Source: Corallococcus praedator (GTDB lineage Bacteria > Myxococcota > Myxococcia > Myxococcales > Myxococcaceae). From it: 36,818 nucleotides of DNA. Below, piece by piece: positions 15,126-23,622 of this stretch. The stretch lies in assembly GCF_003612125.1 (NCBI RefSeq), contig NZ_RAWI01000047.1:1-36818 (forward strand), in the 5' to 3' direction. The notes beneath the pieces are model-generated. The model was given only the letters and a program-made list of their open reading frames with translations. It was not told where the DNA came from and did not search any database. A program made the translations under genes and the position numbers. How positions within the stretch are numbered: the first letter of the stretch is position 1; each line of letters opens with the position of its first letter.

Positions 15126-15230
15126 GGGCACCGCTCCTTTCGGGGATGAGAGACGCCGCGGAAATCCGGCCCTGACAAGTCCTTGCGACGACGTGCCTGC
15201 CCGCCCGCTTCCGGCTGTCTGAAGGGGTAT

Positions 15231-15259
15231 TTGACCTGGAGGTACAAAATACGTACAAG
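15231..15259 (+). promoter_or_regulatory. Promoter and probable autoregulatory operator of the TetR gene
   Basis: TTGACC, 17 bases, then TACAAG is a good sigma-70-type pair. The expected start site falls on or next to ATG 15266, so the message may be leaderless. The spacer holds GTAC-AAAATAC-GTAC, a repeat well placed for repression by the TetR product. Confidence 0.5.
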
Positions 15260-15265
15260 GCCGTC

Positions 15266-15844
15266 ATGGCACGCCCACGGAAGTTCAAGCCCGAGGCCGT
15301 CGTGGAGAAGGCGATGGAGGTCTTCTGGACGAAGGGGTACGCGGGCACGACGCCGCAGGAGCTGGGCGAGCGGATGGGGCTGGGCCGGGGCAGCCTGTAC
15401 AACACCTTCGACAGCAAGCACGGCCTCTTCGAGCACGCGCTGCGCCACTACCTCGAACACGAGTCGGTGAAGCTGCTCGCGTTGCTGAAACAGCCGGGGT
15501 CGGCCAGACAGCGCCTGCGGGGGCTGATGCTGGCCATCATCCGGTTGGACCTCGCGGATCCGGAGCGCCGGGGCTGCATGGCCATCAACACCGCAATCGA
15601 GCTCGCCGGGCGTGATGAGGCCGCGACGAAGCTTGCCGCTCGCATGTTCGACCAGACCGAGGCGGCGTTCCTGGCCGTCATCGAGGAGGGGCAGCGCACC
15701 GGCGAACTGGCGGCCTCCCTGGATGCGGAGGCGCTGGCGAGCCTGCTGCTCAACACCCTCACCGGACTGCGCGTGCTCGGAAAGACAGCCCAGGACGCCA
15801 CGCGGTTGGAGCGGATTGTCGACACCGTCCTGAAGGTCTTTTGA
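15266..15844 (+). CDS. TetR/AcrR-family transcriptional regulator
   Basis: This 192-residue protein has an N-terminal HTH of the TetR type (residues 10-55: AMEVFWTKGYAGTTPQEL, MGLGRGSLYNTF, KHGLFEHAL). The C-terminal ligand domain contains RGCMAINTAIEL, typical of AcuR/NemR-like members. The start is ATG 15266, close behind a predicted promoter that carries a GTAC repeat. The gene ends two bases before the start of the lactonase-like gene, so the two form an operon and this protein probably represses both. Confidence 0.9.
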   Translation: MARPRKFKPEAVVEKAMEVFWTKGYAGTTPQELGERMGLGRGSLYNTFDSKHGLFEHALRHYLEHESVKLLALLKQPGSARQRLRGLMLAIIRLDLADPERRGCMAINTAIELAGRDEAATKLAARMFDQTEAAFLAVIEEGQRTGELAASLDAEALASLLLNTLTGLRVLGKTAQDATRLERIVDTVLKVF

Positions 15845-15846
15845 GC

Positions 15847-16725
15847 ATGCCCCGAATCCCTCCCATCCGACTCGTCGCGCTCCTGCTCGGGATGGTCACG
15901 GGCGCGTGCGCGAACCGTTCTCCGGTGTCTGGCGAAGCACCGGAGGCCGCGAGCCTTCCCGTCGTGCGCCTCTACGCGCTGGACTGTGGCCACATCGACG
16001 TGAAGGACATGGGGTTCTTCGCGGACCACAGTCCACCGGGAGGACGTCCCGGCGAGCTGGTCGTTCCCTGCTTCCTCATCCAGCACCCTCGCGGCACGCT
16101 CCTGTGGGACACGGGGCTGAGCGATGCCCTGGCCCGGCAGGCGGGCGGCGCGGAGGACCCGGTGGGCAATCGCTTGCGGCTGGAGACATCCCTGGGCGCG
16201 CAGCTCACCCGGCTGGGACTGACGCCCGCGGACGTGCGCTACGTGGGCTTCTCCCACCTGCATGCCGACCATGCCGGCAATGCCAATGCGTTCACGGCGT
16301 CGACGTGGCTGGTGCAACGGCGTGAGTTTGAATGGGCGACCCAGACGCCAGCACCCCTGGGCGTGGACCCGGGAGCCTTCTCCTCCTGGCGTGACGCGAA
16401 GGTCCAGTTGCTAGAGGGGGACTTCGATGTCTTTGGCGATGGCAGCGTGCGCATCGTCTCCACTCCGGGCCATACGCCCGGACACCAGTCCCTGGTGCTC
16501 CGGCTCCGGAAGGCGGGGACCCGGGTGCTCTCGGGAGACCTCTGTCACACGCGTGAGAACTGGGTGCGACATGGGGTGCCCGCGTTCAACACCAGCCGCG
16601 AGGACACCCTTGCTTCCATCACCCGCGTGGAGGCCCTGCTGAAGGGCTCGCACGGACACTTCATCGTGCAGCACGCTCCGGAGGACTTCCAAGCCCTGCC
16701 GGCGTTCCCCTCGGCTCTGGAGTGA
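15847..16725 (+). CDS. N-acyl homoserine lactonase-like MBL-fold lipoprotein
   Basis: This 292-residue protein begins at ATG 15847, two bases after the TetR stop. A hydrophobic N-terminus with VTGAC (Cys21) suggests an exported lipoprotein. The metallo-beta-lactamase site is complete: H137-L-H139-A-D141-H142, a second His in STPGHTPGH, an Asp in SGDLCH and a late His in VQHAPED. The sequence FSHLHADHAGNANAF and the spacing of the motifs match AHL lactonases (AiiA/AttM type), which open the lactone of quorum signals. Hydrolysis of another lactone or ester is possible. Likely role: degrading signals of prey or competitors outside the cytoplasm. Confidence 0.8.
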   Translation: MPRIPPIRLVALLLGMVTGACANRSPVSGEAPEAASLPVVRLYALDCGHIDVKDMGFFADHSPPGGRPGELVVPCFLIQHPRGTLLWDTGLSDALARQAGGAEDPVGNRLRLETSLGAQLTRLGLTPADVRYVGFSHLHADHAGNANAFTASTWLVQRREFEWATQTPAPLGVDPGAFSSWRDAKVQLLEGDFDVFGDGSVRIVSTPGHTPGHQSLVLRLRKAGTRVLSGDLCHTRENWVRHGVPAFNTSREDTLASITRVEALLKGSHGHFIVQHAPEDFQALPAFPSALE

Positions 16726-16736
16726 GCGAAGCGCGT

Positions 16737-16766
16737 CCGTGCCACCGTGGGGGCACGGTGGCACGG
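16737..16766. terminator. Bidirectional hairpin between convergent genes
   Basis: CCGTGCCACCGTG-GGGG-CACGGTGGCACGG is a perfect 13-bp inverted repeat. It lies between the stop of the lactonase-like gene (16725) and that of the converging esterase gene (16784). No T-run on either strand. Confidence 0.7.
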
Positions 16767-16783
16767 GCTCGCGGTCCGGGACT

Positions 16784-17785
16784 TCAGCGCGAGTGCTGCT
16801 TGAAGAAGTCCCACATGATGGTGGTGCCGTCGGGCCCCGCGGGGTCCGCGAACGGATAGGCGGAGTTTCCGCCCGGCCACGCGTGGCCCATGCCCTCAAT
16901 CTCATACTGCTGGACCAGGAGCACTCCGCCGGTGACGTAGTTCCTCACCGTGTACTTGCGGCCTCCCGGCGAGGTGGCGGAATAGGTCTGGGTGGGCGAG
17001 TTCGACACGCTGTTGTTGTTCGCGCCGTCGTCTCCGTAGTCGTTCGTCTGGAGGAACTGGCGCACCGTCTGCGTGCCATTGATGGGATTGACGACATCAT
17101 CGGCCGTGCCGTGGACGACGAGCACCGGCACCTTCCGGCGCGGCTTGCCGGAGCAGGCCCAGGCGTCATACCCCCGGTCGTCCGGCGAATAGATGCTGCC
17201 AAACTTCATGGCGAAGAGGCTGCCGGAGGCCGTGGTGGCTGCCTTGTACATCGCGCCCGCGCCCACCATGCCCGCAGTGAAGACATCCGAGTAGCAGGCC
17301 AGCAGGATGGTCGACATCACCGCGCCAGCGGAGACGCCCCCCACGTAGACACGGCGCTCATCCACCGTGTAGTGGCCCTTCACCCAATCCACCATGCCGA
17401 CAATCACTGACGGCTCCAGACCGCCCCGCTCCTGGTTGATGGAGAACATGAAGTTCCAGCACTGGGTGCCATTGGCGAGCATGGCCTGATTGGGATAGAG
17501 CACCAGGAACTTCTCCTGGTCCGCCTTCTCATTCAGCCGTGCCAGTCCTGCGAACTGGTCTGGATTCTGGAGACAGCCATGGAGCCCGACGACCAGCGGG
17601 AGCCGCTCCCCGGGCTGGTAGCCCGTGGGAACCCAGAGCTGGTAGCTCCGGGTTCCCCCGTTGCCGCTGTAGATGCCATGGACCCACGAGCCCGCCTGGG
17701 CCTGACTGGCACCCAGCACTCCGAACAGCGCGCACAACCCCACGACCGCCCGGCAAAGGGCGCCGACATTCCGAGTCACCGACAT
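16784..17785 (-). CDS. Secreted PHB depolymerase-family esterase
   Basis: This 333-residue protein starts at ATG 17785 with AGGAGG seven bases upstream; a longer frame lacks a signal. Residues 1-31 form a signal peptide ending AQA. The fold is an alpha/beta hydrolase of the LpqC/PHB-depolymerase esterase group: oxyanion strand GLHGCLQNPDQF, nucleophile G-V-S152-A-G, acid in HGTADDVVNP and the final His in EGMGHAWPGG. The substrate could be a polyester, feruloyl or acetyl ester. Seventy-nine bases upstream on the same strand lies another alpha/beta hydrolase gene, possibly co-transcribed. Confidence 0.88.
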   Translation of the reverse strand: MSVTRNVGALCRAVVGLCALFGVLGASQAQAGSWVHGIYSGNGGTRSYQLWVPTGYQPGERLPLVVGLHGCLQNPDQFAGLARLNEKADQEKFLVLYPNQAMLANGTQCWNFMFSINQERGGLEPSVIVGMVDWVKGHYTVDERRVYVGGVSAGAVMSTILLACYSDVFTAGMVGAGAMYKAATTASGSLFAMKFGSIYSPDDRGYDAWACSGKPRRKVPVLVVHGTADDVVNPINGTQTVRQFLQTNDYGDDGANNNSVSNSPTQTYSATSPGGRKYTVRNYVTGGVLLVQQYEIEGMGHAWPGGNSAYPFADPAGPDGTTIMWDFFKQHSR

Positions 17786-17864
17786 CTGACTGCCTCCTGC
17801 TTCAACGAGGCCGCGGGATGCGGCCTCGGGAAGTTGCGGATGCGTCGGAGCCCGGAGGTTCCGC

Positions 17865-18683
17865 TCAGCCCGTATGGAGGGCGTCGCGCGGGGGGCCTTC
17901 GACTTCCCGGAGAAAGCCCTCCACCGCCTCGACGACCTGTCCGGGTTGGTCCACCGGCGCGGCATGGCCGGAGTCCGTCAGCACCTGGAGCCGGGCCTTC
18001 GCGAGCAGGTCCACGTAGGCCTGCTTCTGGGCCTGGGGCGTGTAGTCCCGTTCGGAGTGCAGCACCAGCACGGGGCAGGCCACCTCCTTCAGCCGCGCAA
18101 GGACGCTCCACCCGAGCAACCCCTTCGTCGCGCGCAGGTAGACGTCCGGCGCGTTGGCGCCCAGTCGCTCCACCGCCTGCTGCCGCAGGGACTCCTGCTC
18201 CGGCTTGGGGAACAGCTTCTTCGCCACGAGCTTCGCCAGCCCCCGGGGCCCCAGCGCCCGCAGCGCCAACAGGCGCGTCAGGTACGCGAACCGCTGGCGC
18301 AGGGTGCGCGGCACCATGTCCGGCCCGCTGTTGATGACCACCAGGCTGCGCACCAGGTCCGGCCGGTCCACCGCGAGCTGGAAGCCCATCATCCCGCCCA
18401 TGGACAGCCCGACGATGTGCACCGACGACAGGTCCAGCCCGTCACACAGCGCGGCGATGTCGCGGGCGAAGAGCGCCACGCCGTAGGCCCCCGCCGGCTT
18501 GTCGCTGTGGCCGTGGCCCCGGGCATCCGGGACGACGACGTGGTGGTGCGCGGAGAGGCGCGGCGTCACGTCCTCCCAGTCGCGCCCCGAGGAACCCAGC
18601 CCGTGCAGCAGCAGCACCGGCGTGCCCTCGCCAGTCGCCTCGAAGTGCAGGGTCACGCCTTCCGGGGTGCGAAACGTGGGCAT
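17865..18683 (-). CDS. Alpha/beta hydrolase
   Basis: This 272-residue cytoplasmic protein starts at ATG 18683 behind GAGG; the upstream GTG at 18716 has no ribosome site. Catalytic triad: G-L-S94-M-G nucleophile elbow, Asp in LHSERDYTP and His in DSGHAAPVDQP, with the oxyanion motif LLHGLGSSGRDW near the start. It belongs to the large esterase/dienelactone-like group, and the exact substrate cannot be read. It is divergent from a TetR gene, with matching operators between them, so it is probably the regulator's target. Confidence 0.85.
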   Translation of the reverse strand: MPTFRTPEGVTLHFEATGEGTPVLLLHGLGSSGRDWEDVTPRLSAHHHVVVPDARGHGHSDKPAGAYGVALFARDIAALCDGLDLSSVHIVGLSMGGMMGFQLAVDRPDLVRSLVVINSGPDMVPRTLRQRFAYLTRLLALRALGPRGLAKLVAKKLFPKPEQESLRQQAVERLGANAPDVYLRATKGLLGWSVLARLKEVACPVLVLHSERDYTPQAQKQAYVDLLAKARLQVLTDSGHAAPVDQPGQVVEAVEGFLREVEGPPRDALHTG

Positions 18684-18723
18684 CGTCAGGGCCTCTTCAG
18701 CCTCGGGGGCGGCCACATCGGGA

Positions 18724-18737
18724 TGAACGACCGTTCA
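18724..18737. promoter_or_regulatory. TetR-type operator, hydrolase side
   Basis: TGAACG-AC-CGTTCA is a near-perfect palindrome, 41 bases before the hydrolase start. It shares the TGAACGA half-site with the element at 18783-18798. Confidence 0.6.
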
Positions 18738-18782
18738 GAGGTGCGTTAGACTTCGCTGTTGCTGATGCCGTTGAAGGCTATC

Positions 18783-18798
18783 TGAACGAACGTTCGTT
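18783..18798. promoter_or_regulatory. TetR-type operator, regulator side
   Basis: TGAACGAACGTTCGTT contains a perfect 14-bp palindrome (AACGAACGTTCGTT) 15 bases before the TetR start. Together with 18724-18737 it suggests one repressor controlling both divergent genes. Confidence 0.65.
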
Positions 18799-18812
18799 TC
18801 GCAAGGCCACCC

Positions 18813-19466
18813 ATGTCCGTTCCTCCTCCTCCGTCCAGGCTGCGCGCGCAGAAGGCGGTCCTTCCGGCCTCGGCGGTCCCTGACGGGACGCGTCGTCGCA
18901 TCCTGGAGGCGGCGCTCCAGCTCTTCGCGAGCCGGGGCTTCCACGGCGCGTCCATCCGGGACCTGGCGACGGCGCTGGAGCTGCGGCCCAGCGCGCTCTA
19001 CGCGCACTTTCCTTCCAAGGAACACGTGCTGGCGGAGCTGGTGCGCATGGGCCACGAGGCGCACCACGAAGGGCTGCGCACGGCGCTGCTGGGCGCGGGC
19101 TCGGAGCCCGTCGAACAACTGCGGGCGCTGGTCCGGGCGCACACGTTGCTGCACGCGAACCATCCCCAGCTCGCGGTGGTGGTGAACGAGGAGATCCACG
19201 CGCTGCCCCCGGAGCTGGCGGCGCCCTCCCTGGCCCTGCGGGAACAGTCCGCGGCCCTGCTGCACGCGGTCATCGAGCGGGGCAGGGCGCAGGGGGTGTT
19301 CTCGGTGCCGCACGCGGGGGTGACGGCGGCGGCGATCTCCACCCTGGGGCTGCGGCTGCCGTACTGGTACGAGCCCACCGCCGCGCTCGACGTCGACATG
19401 CTGGCGGACCTGCACGTGGAGCTGTCGCTGCGGATGCTGGGCGTCCAGGGCCCGCCTGCGTCCTAG
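18813..19466 (+). CDS. TetR-family transcriptional regulator
   Basis: This 217-residue protein has a TetR HTH at about residues 25-70 (RRRILEAALQLFASRGFHGASIRDL, then LRPSALYAHFPSKEHVLAEL). The remaining helical domain binds an unknown ligand. The start at ATG 18813 has AAGG six bases upstream. It is divergent from the alpha/beta hydrolase gene, with two palindromic operators in the shared intergenic region, the usual layout for a self-repressing local regulator. Confidence 0.9.
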   Translation: MSVPPPPSRLRAQKAVLPASAVPDGTRRRILEAALQLFASRGFHGASIRDLATALELRPSALYAHFPSKEHVLAELVRMGHEAHHEGLRTALLGAGSEPVEQLRALVRAHTLLHANHPQLAVVVNEEIHALPPELAAPSLALREQSAALLHAVIERGRAQGVFSVPHAGVTAAAISTLGLRLPYWYEPTAALDVDMLADLHVELSLRMLGVQGPPAS

Positions 19467-19577
19467 GCGTTCCCGGGGAATGCGGGCAACATCCCGCCCG
19501 GCCTCCCGCATGCGAGGGCAGACCCGGGAGGACGACTCCTTCCTCGCGGGGCGCGGACGGGCCACCCCGATGCATCC

Positions 19578-21800
19578 ATGACGGCGCCGCGAAAGCGAAG
19601 CAGGGCAGGGGTTCTCACCGCCGTCGGGCTGCTGGCGATGCTCGCCTTCGTGTACAGCCCGGTGCTGCGCGGACAGGTGCTCGCGAGCCGGGATGTGTTC
19701 CGCATCTTCTTCCCGGACTCGGCCTTCCTGCTGGAGTCGCTGCGCGCGGGCGAAGTGCCCCTGTGGAATCCCTACCTCCGGCTGGGCCAGCCGTTCGCGG
19801 CGACGCTCTACTCGCAGGTGTACTACCCGCCGCGCTGGGCGGCGGTGCTGCTGGCCGGCCCCATCGTTTCAATGACGGTGCTGCAGGTGGGGCACGCGGT
19901 GCTCGCGGCGGTGGGCGTGTTCCTCCTGTGCCGGAGGCTGCGGGCGTCCTGGCCAGCGTCCCTGGTGGCGGGGGCGATGTTCGGCCTGTCGCCGATGATG
20001 ACGGGACTGGGCACCCAGCAGAACGTCGTCGATGCCGCCGCGTGGAGCGGCTTCATCCTGGGGGCCGCGTATGACGTCACACGGCGCCCTGGGCGGGGAC
20101 CGGTGCTCCGGCTCGCTGTCTACTCCGCGCTGTCGCTCTTCACGGGCTCGCCGGAGACGACGCTGTGGCAGGGGCTGGTCGCGGTGCTGGTGGCGGGGGC
20201 CGGTTCGCGGATAGTGGCGCGGGCGCGCGCGGTGGCGGTGGCGCGCGTGGCGGGAGGTTTCACGCTGTCGGCGGTGCTGGCGGCGGTGGCGCTGCTGCCG
20301 ACCGCGGAGCTGGCCCGGAATTCGTCGCGCATGCAGCGGGACTGGGCCGGGCAGCTCACCTGGTCCATGTCATGGCCGCAGGTGCTGTCCGCGCTGTGGC
20401 CGCTCGCGGACTGGCCCCGGGGGAAGTACTGGGGCGAGGACCAGTGGTTCATCCTCACCCTGTTCCTGGGCACCGTGTCCTGCGCGCTCGCGGTGCTGGG
20501 CGCCATCCGGGGGCCCCGGCGCGCGCGGCCCTTCGCGGTGGGGGCGCTGGGACTGGTGTTGCTGAGCCTGGGCCGGAACTTCGCGCCCGCGGCCTGGGTG
20601 CTCCAGGTCCTGCCTCCCTTCTCCCTGTTCCGCTATCCGGCGAAGTACTTCGTGGGGGCCGCGTTCTGTCTCGCGGTGCTCTCCGCCTTCGGGCTGGACG
20701 CGGCGGGGAGGCTTGCGCGGCGCATTCGTCCCTCTCGCCTCCGCGCGACCGTGGCCGTCGTCGGGATGGTCGGGGCCATTGCTGCCATTGGACCGGTGGT
20801 GCGCCTGCTGCCCATGCGCGCCTCGGCGGAGGCGGGGGCTCCGTGGGTGCCTTTGTGTCTGGGATTGGCGGTGCTCTGCGTGTTGCTGCCGCTCGGGTCC
20901 TTCGCGCGGCCCCGGCGGGTCCGTTACGGACTGGCGGCGCTCGCGGTGCTGGAACTGGCGGCGGCGCATTCGCTGCTGGGGGTTCCCACGTACACGCCGC
21001 TCGAGCCGTTGCTGCGGCCCCTTACGATGCGGCCCTTTCTTCCCCAGCCCTTCGAGGGGCGCATCAGCACGGACGTCGATGGGCCCGCGGATCCGACCCT
21101 GGGCGTGGCGACGAACACCATCGAGCGCAGTCTGGACCGGCTGATGCCCAACCGCTTCGTGGAGGAGCGCCTGCCCGCGTTGGAGGGCAACGGTGCACCG
21201 GAGCCGCTGTTCTGGGACGAGTTCCACCTCGCGGGGAAGCGGAGCATCTACGACCTCGTGGGCATCACGCACTACGTGCGCTGGGGCCCGCCGCCCTTCG
21301 AGGACCTGGAGCTGCTCTCCAAGGTGGAGGACGGCACGACGTTGTCGCGCACGAACACCGCGCTGCCCCAGGCCTTCCTGGTGCAGCGCGCCCGGGTGGT
21401 GACGGATGCGCAGGCACTCGAAGCGGTGAGCGATCCGGCCCAGCCCTTCCGGGACACCGTCTTCCTGGCCTCCGGCGAACCGCTGGAGCGGCCCCGGTGT
21501 TCGGGCTCGGTGAGCCTTGAGCGCCACGGTGCGCAGCATCTGGAGTTGAAGGTGGAGGCGTGTGACGACAGCTACCTCGTCGTCAGCGACAGCCACCACC
21601 CGGGCTGGGTCGCGACGGTGGATGGGACGGAGGTGCCCGTGCACCGCGCGAACCTCATCGTGCGGGCCGTGCGTGTGGCTCGGGGTTCTCACGTCGTTCG
21701 CTTCGACTACCGGCCCTGGAGCTTCCGCGTGGGGCTGGCCCTGTCGGTGCTCGGTGGGTTGGGGGTGGTGATGGGTTCACGGAGGCGCGTCGGGGCATGA
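19578..21800 (+). CDS. YfhO-family multi-spanning membrane protein
   Basis: This 740-residue protein has about a dozen hydrophobic segments in residues 10-460, then a soluble C-terminal part with one last helix near 720. The first loop holds SRDVFRIFFPDSAFLLESLRAG and VPLWNPYLRLGQPFAA, the hallmark of YfhO/GT-C-type proteins that are linked to glycosylation of cell-wall polymers or lipids. A sugar donor and acceptor cannot be named. The start codon has a weak ribosome site. No co-transcribed glycan genes are adjacent. Confidence 0.8.
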   Translation: MTAPRKRSRAGVLTAVGLLAMLAFVYSPVLRGQVLASRDVFRIFFPDSAFLLESLRAGEVPLWNPYLRLGQPFAATLYSQVYYPPRWAAVLLAGPIVSMTVLQVGHAVLAAVGVFLLCRRLRASWPASLVAGAMFGLSPMMTGLGTQQNVVDAAAWSGFILGAAYDVTRRPGRGPVLRLAVYSALSLFTGSPETTLWQGLVAVLVAGAGSRIVARARAVAVARVAGGFTLSAVLAAVALLPTAELARNSSRMQRDWAGQLTWSMSWPQVLSALWPLADWPRGKYWGEDQWFILTLFLGTVSCALAVLGAIRGPRRARPFAVGALGLVLLSLGRNFAPAAWVLQVLPPFSLFRYPAKYFVGAAFCLAVLSAFGLDAAGRLARRIRPSRLRATVAVVGMVGAIAAIGPVVRLLPMRASAEAGAPWVPLCLGLAVLCVLLPLGSFARPRRVRYGLAALAVLELAAAHSLLGVPTYTPLEPLLRPLTMRPFLPQPFEGRISTDVDGPADPTLGVATNTIERSLDRLMPNRFVEERLPALEGNGAPEPLFWDEFHLAGKRSIYDLVGITHYVRWGPPPFEDLELLSKVEDGTTLSRTNTALPQAFLVQRARVVTDAQALEAVSDPAQPFRDTVFLASGEPLERPRCSGSVSLERHGAQHLELKVEACDDSYLVVSDSHHPGWVATVDGTEVPVHRANLIVRAVRVARGSHVVRFDYRPWSFRVGLALSVLGGLGVVMGSRRRVGA

Positions 21801-21875
21801 CAGCGCAGTGGGCGTTCGTCGCGAATGGTCCGAAGATGCGCCCGGCGGTTCCACCCTTCTTCGCGGGGCGTTCAC

Positions 21876-23036
21876 ATGATGGAGCTGGAAGACCTCACGG
21901 CGTTCGAGCAGCACCTGGCCGGAGGCCGGAGCCTCGCCAACGTCATCCTCCAGGGCCTGGACCTGACGGCGTGGAGCGACGCGCTGCTGCGCTCGGACCT
22001 TACCGGCACCGTCTTCCTGGGCTGCCTCTTGGACGCGAAGACCCTGCTGCGGGTGGTGGAGCAGGGCGCCATGGTGTTCCCGCCGTTCTCGGGCCTGCCC
22101 TATTCGCCCTACCGGGGCAGTCTCTACACGCCGGAGGAGCTGTACGCGGGCTTCGACCCCGCGCACCCCGACACCTATGCGGATACGCCGGATGCCCGCA
22201 TCTACGCGCACTGGAACTCGCGCGGCGGGGCGAACCCTCCGTCCCTGCTGGAGACCCTGGCGCAGCGGCTGCACGACCACGCCATCAGCGATGCCCTGGA
22301 AGATGTGCTCCAGCACGAGGGCCGGCCCCGCAGGGTCGTGGCCATCATGGGCGGACACTCCATGCTGCGCGGCGCTCCGGACTACCGCTCCGTAGCGGAG
22401 CTGGCCCGTGCCCTGGCGCGCCGGGGCTTCTTCCTGGTGAGCGGTGGCGGTCCGGGCGCCATGGAAGCCACGCACCTGGGCGCGTGGTTCGCCGGGCGGA
22501 GTGATGGCGACCTGGACGCGGCGCTCGCGCTGTTGTCCCAGGCTCCGTCCTACAAGGACCGTGAATGGCTGGCCCGGGCCTTCGAGGTCCGTGCGGCCTG
22601 GCCGATGCGCGACGAGGACCGCGCCCTGGGGGACAGCCTGGGCATCCCGACCTGGCTCTATGGCCACGAGCCGCCCAACCCGTTCGCCACGCGCATCGCC
22701 AAGTACTTCGCCAACAGCGTGCGCGAAGAGGGCCTGCTCACCATCGCGCGGGGCGGCGTCGTCTACTCCCCCGGCAGCGCCGGCACCGTGCAGGAGATCT
22801 TCCAGGACGCCTGCCAGAACCACTACAACACGGTGGGCATCATCAGCCCGATGCTCTTCCTGGGCCGCGAGTTCTGGACGCAGACCCGACCGGTGTACCC
22901 ACTGCTGGAGCACCTGGCGCGAGGACACGAGTACGCGCGCCACCTGCTGCTCACGGACTCGCAGGAGGACATTGTCCAGGCGCTCGTGCGCTTTGATCAA
23001 GAGCGCGAAGGGGCGCTGCCTCCGCCCCCTCGCTAA
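21876..23036 (+). CDS. LOG-family Rossmann protein, long form
   Basis: This 386-residue protein starts at ATG 21876. The nucleotide-binding core begins near residue 165: IMGGHSMLRG, then FFLVSGGGPGAMEATHLGA, and later YSPGSAGTVQEIFQDACQNHY. The last is the PGGxGTxxE-type site of LOG/lysine-decarboxylase-like proteins, with S-A replacing G-x. Common LOG proteins are about 190 residues, so the roughly 150-residue N-terminal part is extra and unrecognised. LOG enzymes release free cytokinin bases or hydrolyse nucleotide monophosphates. The altered motif makes activity uncertain. Its stop overlaps that of the converging ThiF-like gene by a few bases. Confidence 0.75.
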   Translation: MMELEDLTAFEQHLAGGRSLANVILQGLDLTAWSDALLRSDLTGTVFLGCLLDAKTLLRVVEQGAMVFPPFSGLPYSPYRGSLYTPEELYAGFDPAHPDTYADTPDARIYAHWNSRGGANPPSLLETLAQRLHDHAISDALEDVLQHEGRPRRVVAIMGGHSMLRGAPDYRSVAELARALARRGFFLVSGGGPGAMEATHLGAWFAGRSDGDLDAALALLSQAPSYKDREWLARAFEVRAAWPMRDEDRALGDSLGIPTWLYGHEPPNPFATRIAKYFANSVREEGLLTIARGGVVYSPGSAGTVQEIFQDACQNHYNTVGIISPMLFLGREFWTQTRPVYPLLEHLARGHEYARHLLLTDSQEDIVQALVRFDQEREGALPPPPR

Positions 23037-23614
23037 TCCGCCGCGACCGGCGTCACGGCCAACAGGTTCACGAAGGCGTCCCGCTTCACCCCGTGCTTGA
23101 GGAAGTCCTGCACCGTCCGGGCGAGCGTGGCCGCCAGCAGTCCCAGGAAGGGCAGGTGCTCGCCGCCTTCACAGGTGGCCTGCCCCTGCGTGTCCTCGGC
23201 GTCCGGGACGAAGCGCTCGTCCCAGCGCACCAGTCCGAACGTCCCGTCCGCGGACACCGCGCCGTGCACCAGCGGCGTGCCCGTCTTCCGGGCGTGGTCG
23301 CTGAGCAACTGACGGCTGTCCTGGTTGTCGAACGCGTCCACCAGCAGGTCCGCGCCCTTGCACAGCGCCTCCACGTTGTCGCGCGTGAGGCGCACGCCGA
23401 AGGACTCCGCCTTCACGCCGTGCAGGTTGTGGAACTGGAGCTTCAGCGCCTCCGCCTTGTTCTTCCCGACGGACGGCTTCACGTACGCCTGCGACAACAG
23501 GTTCTTCGACTCCACCCGGTCGAAGTCGATGAACACCAGCGTCGCGTCCAGGTTGCGACACAGCAGGGCCGCCGTCGAACCGATGGCCCCCACCCCGCAG
23601 AAGACGATGCGCAT
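23033..23614 (-). CDS. E1-like/ThiF-family adenylyltransferase
   Basis: This 193-residue protein starts at ATG 23614. All ATP-site elements of the E1/ThiF/MoeB fold are present: G7-V-G-A-I-G12, D30-x-D32 followed by RVESKNLLSQ, K51/K53, and D93-A-F-D96. A Cys148-E-G-G segment lies where ThiF proteins have their conserved C...GVLGP region. It is shorter than ThiF/MoeB (about 250) and lacks the CxxC zinc pairs. Such enzymes adenylate the C-terminus of ubiquitin-like or sulfur-carrier proteins. An 82-residue beta-grasp-like candidate partner is encoded 8 bases upstream in the same operon. No thiamin or molybdopterin genes are nearby. Confidence 0.85.
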   Translation of the reverse strand: MRIVFCGVGAIGSTAALLCRNLDATLVFIDFDRVESKNLLSQAYVKPSVGKNKAEALKLQFHNLHGVKAESFGVRLTRDNVEALCKGADLLVDAFDNQDSRQLLSDHARKTGTPLVHGAVSADGTFGLVRWDERFVPDAEDTQGQATCEGGEHLPFLGLLAATLARTVQDFLKHGVKRDAFVNLLAVTPVAAD

Positions 23615-23622
23615 GGCGGCCC

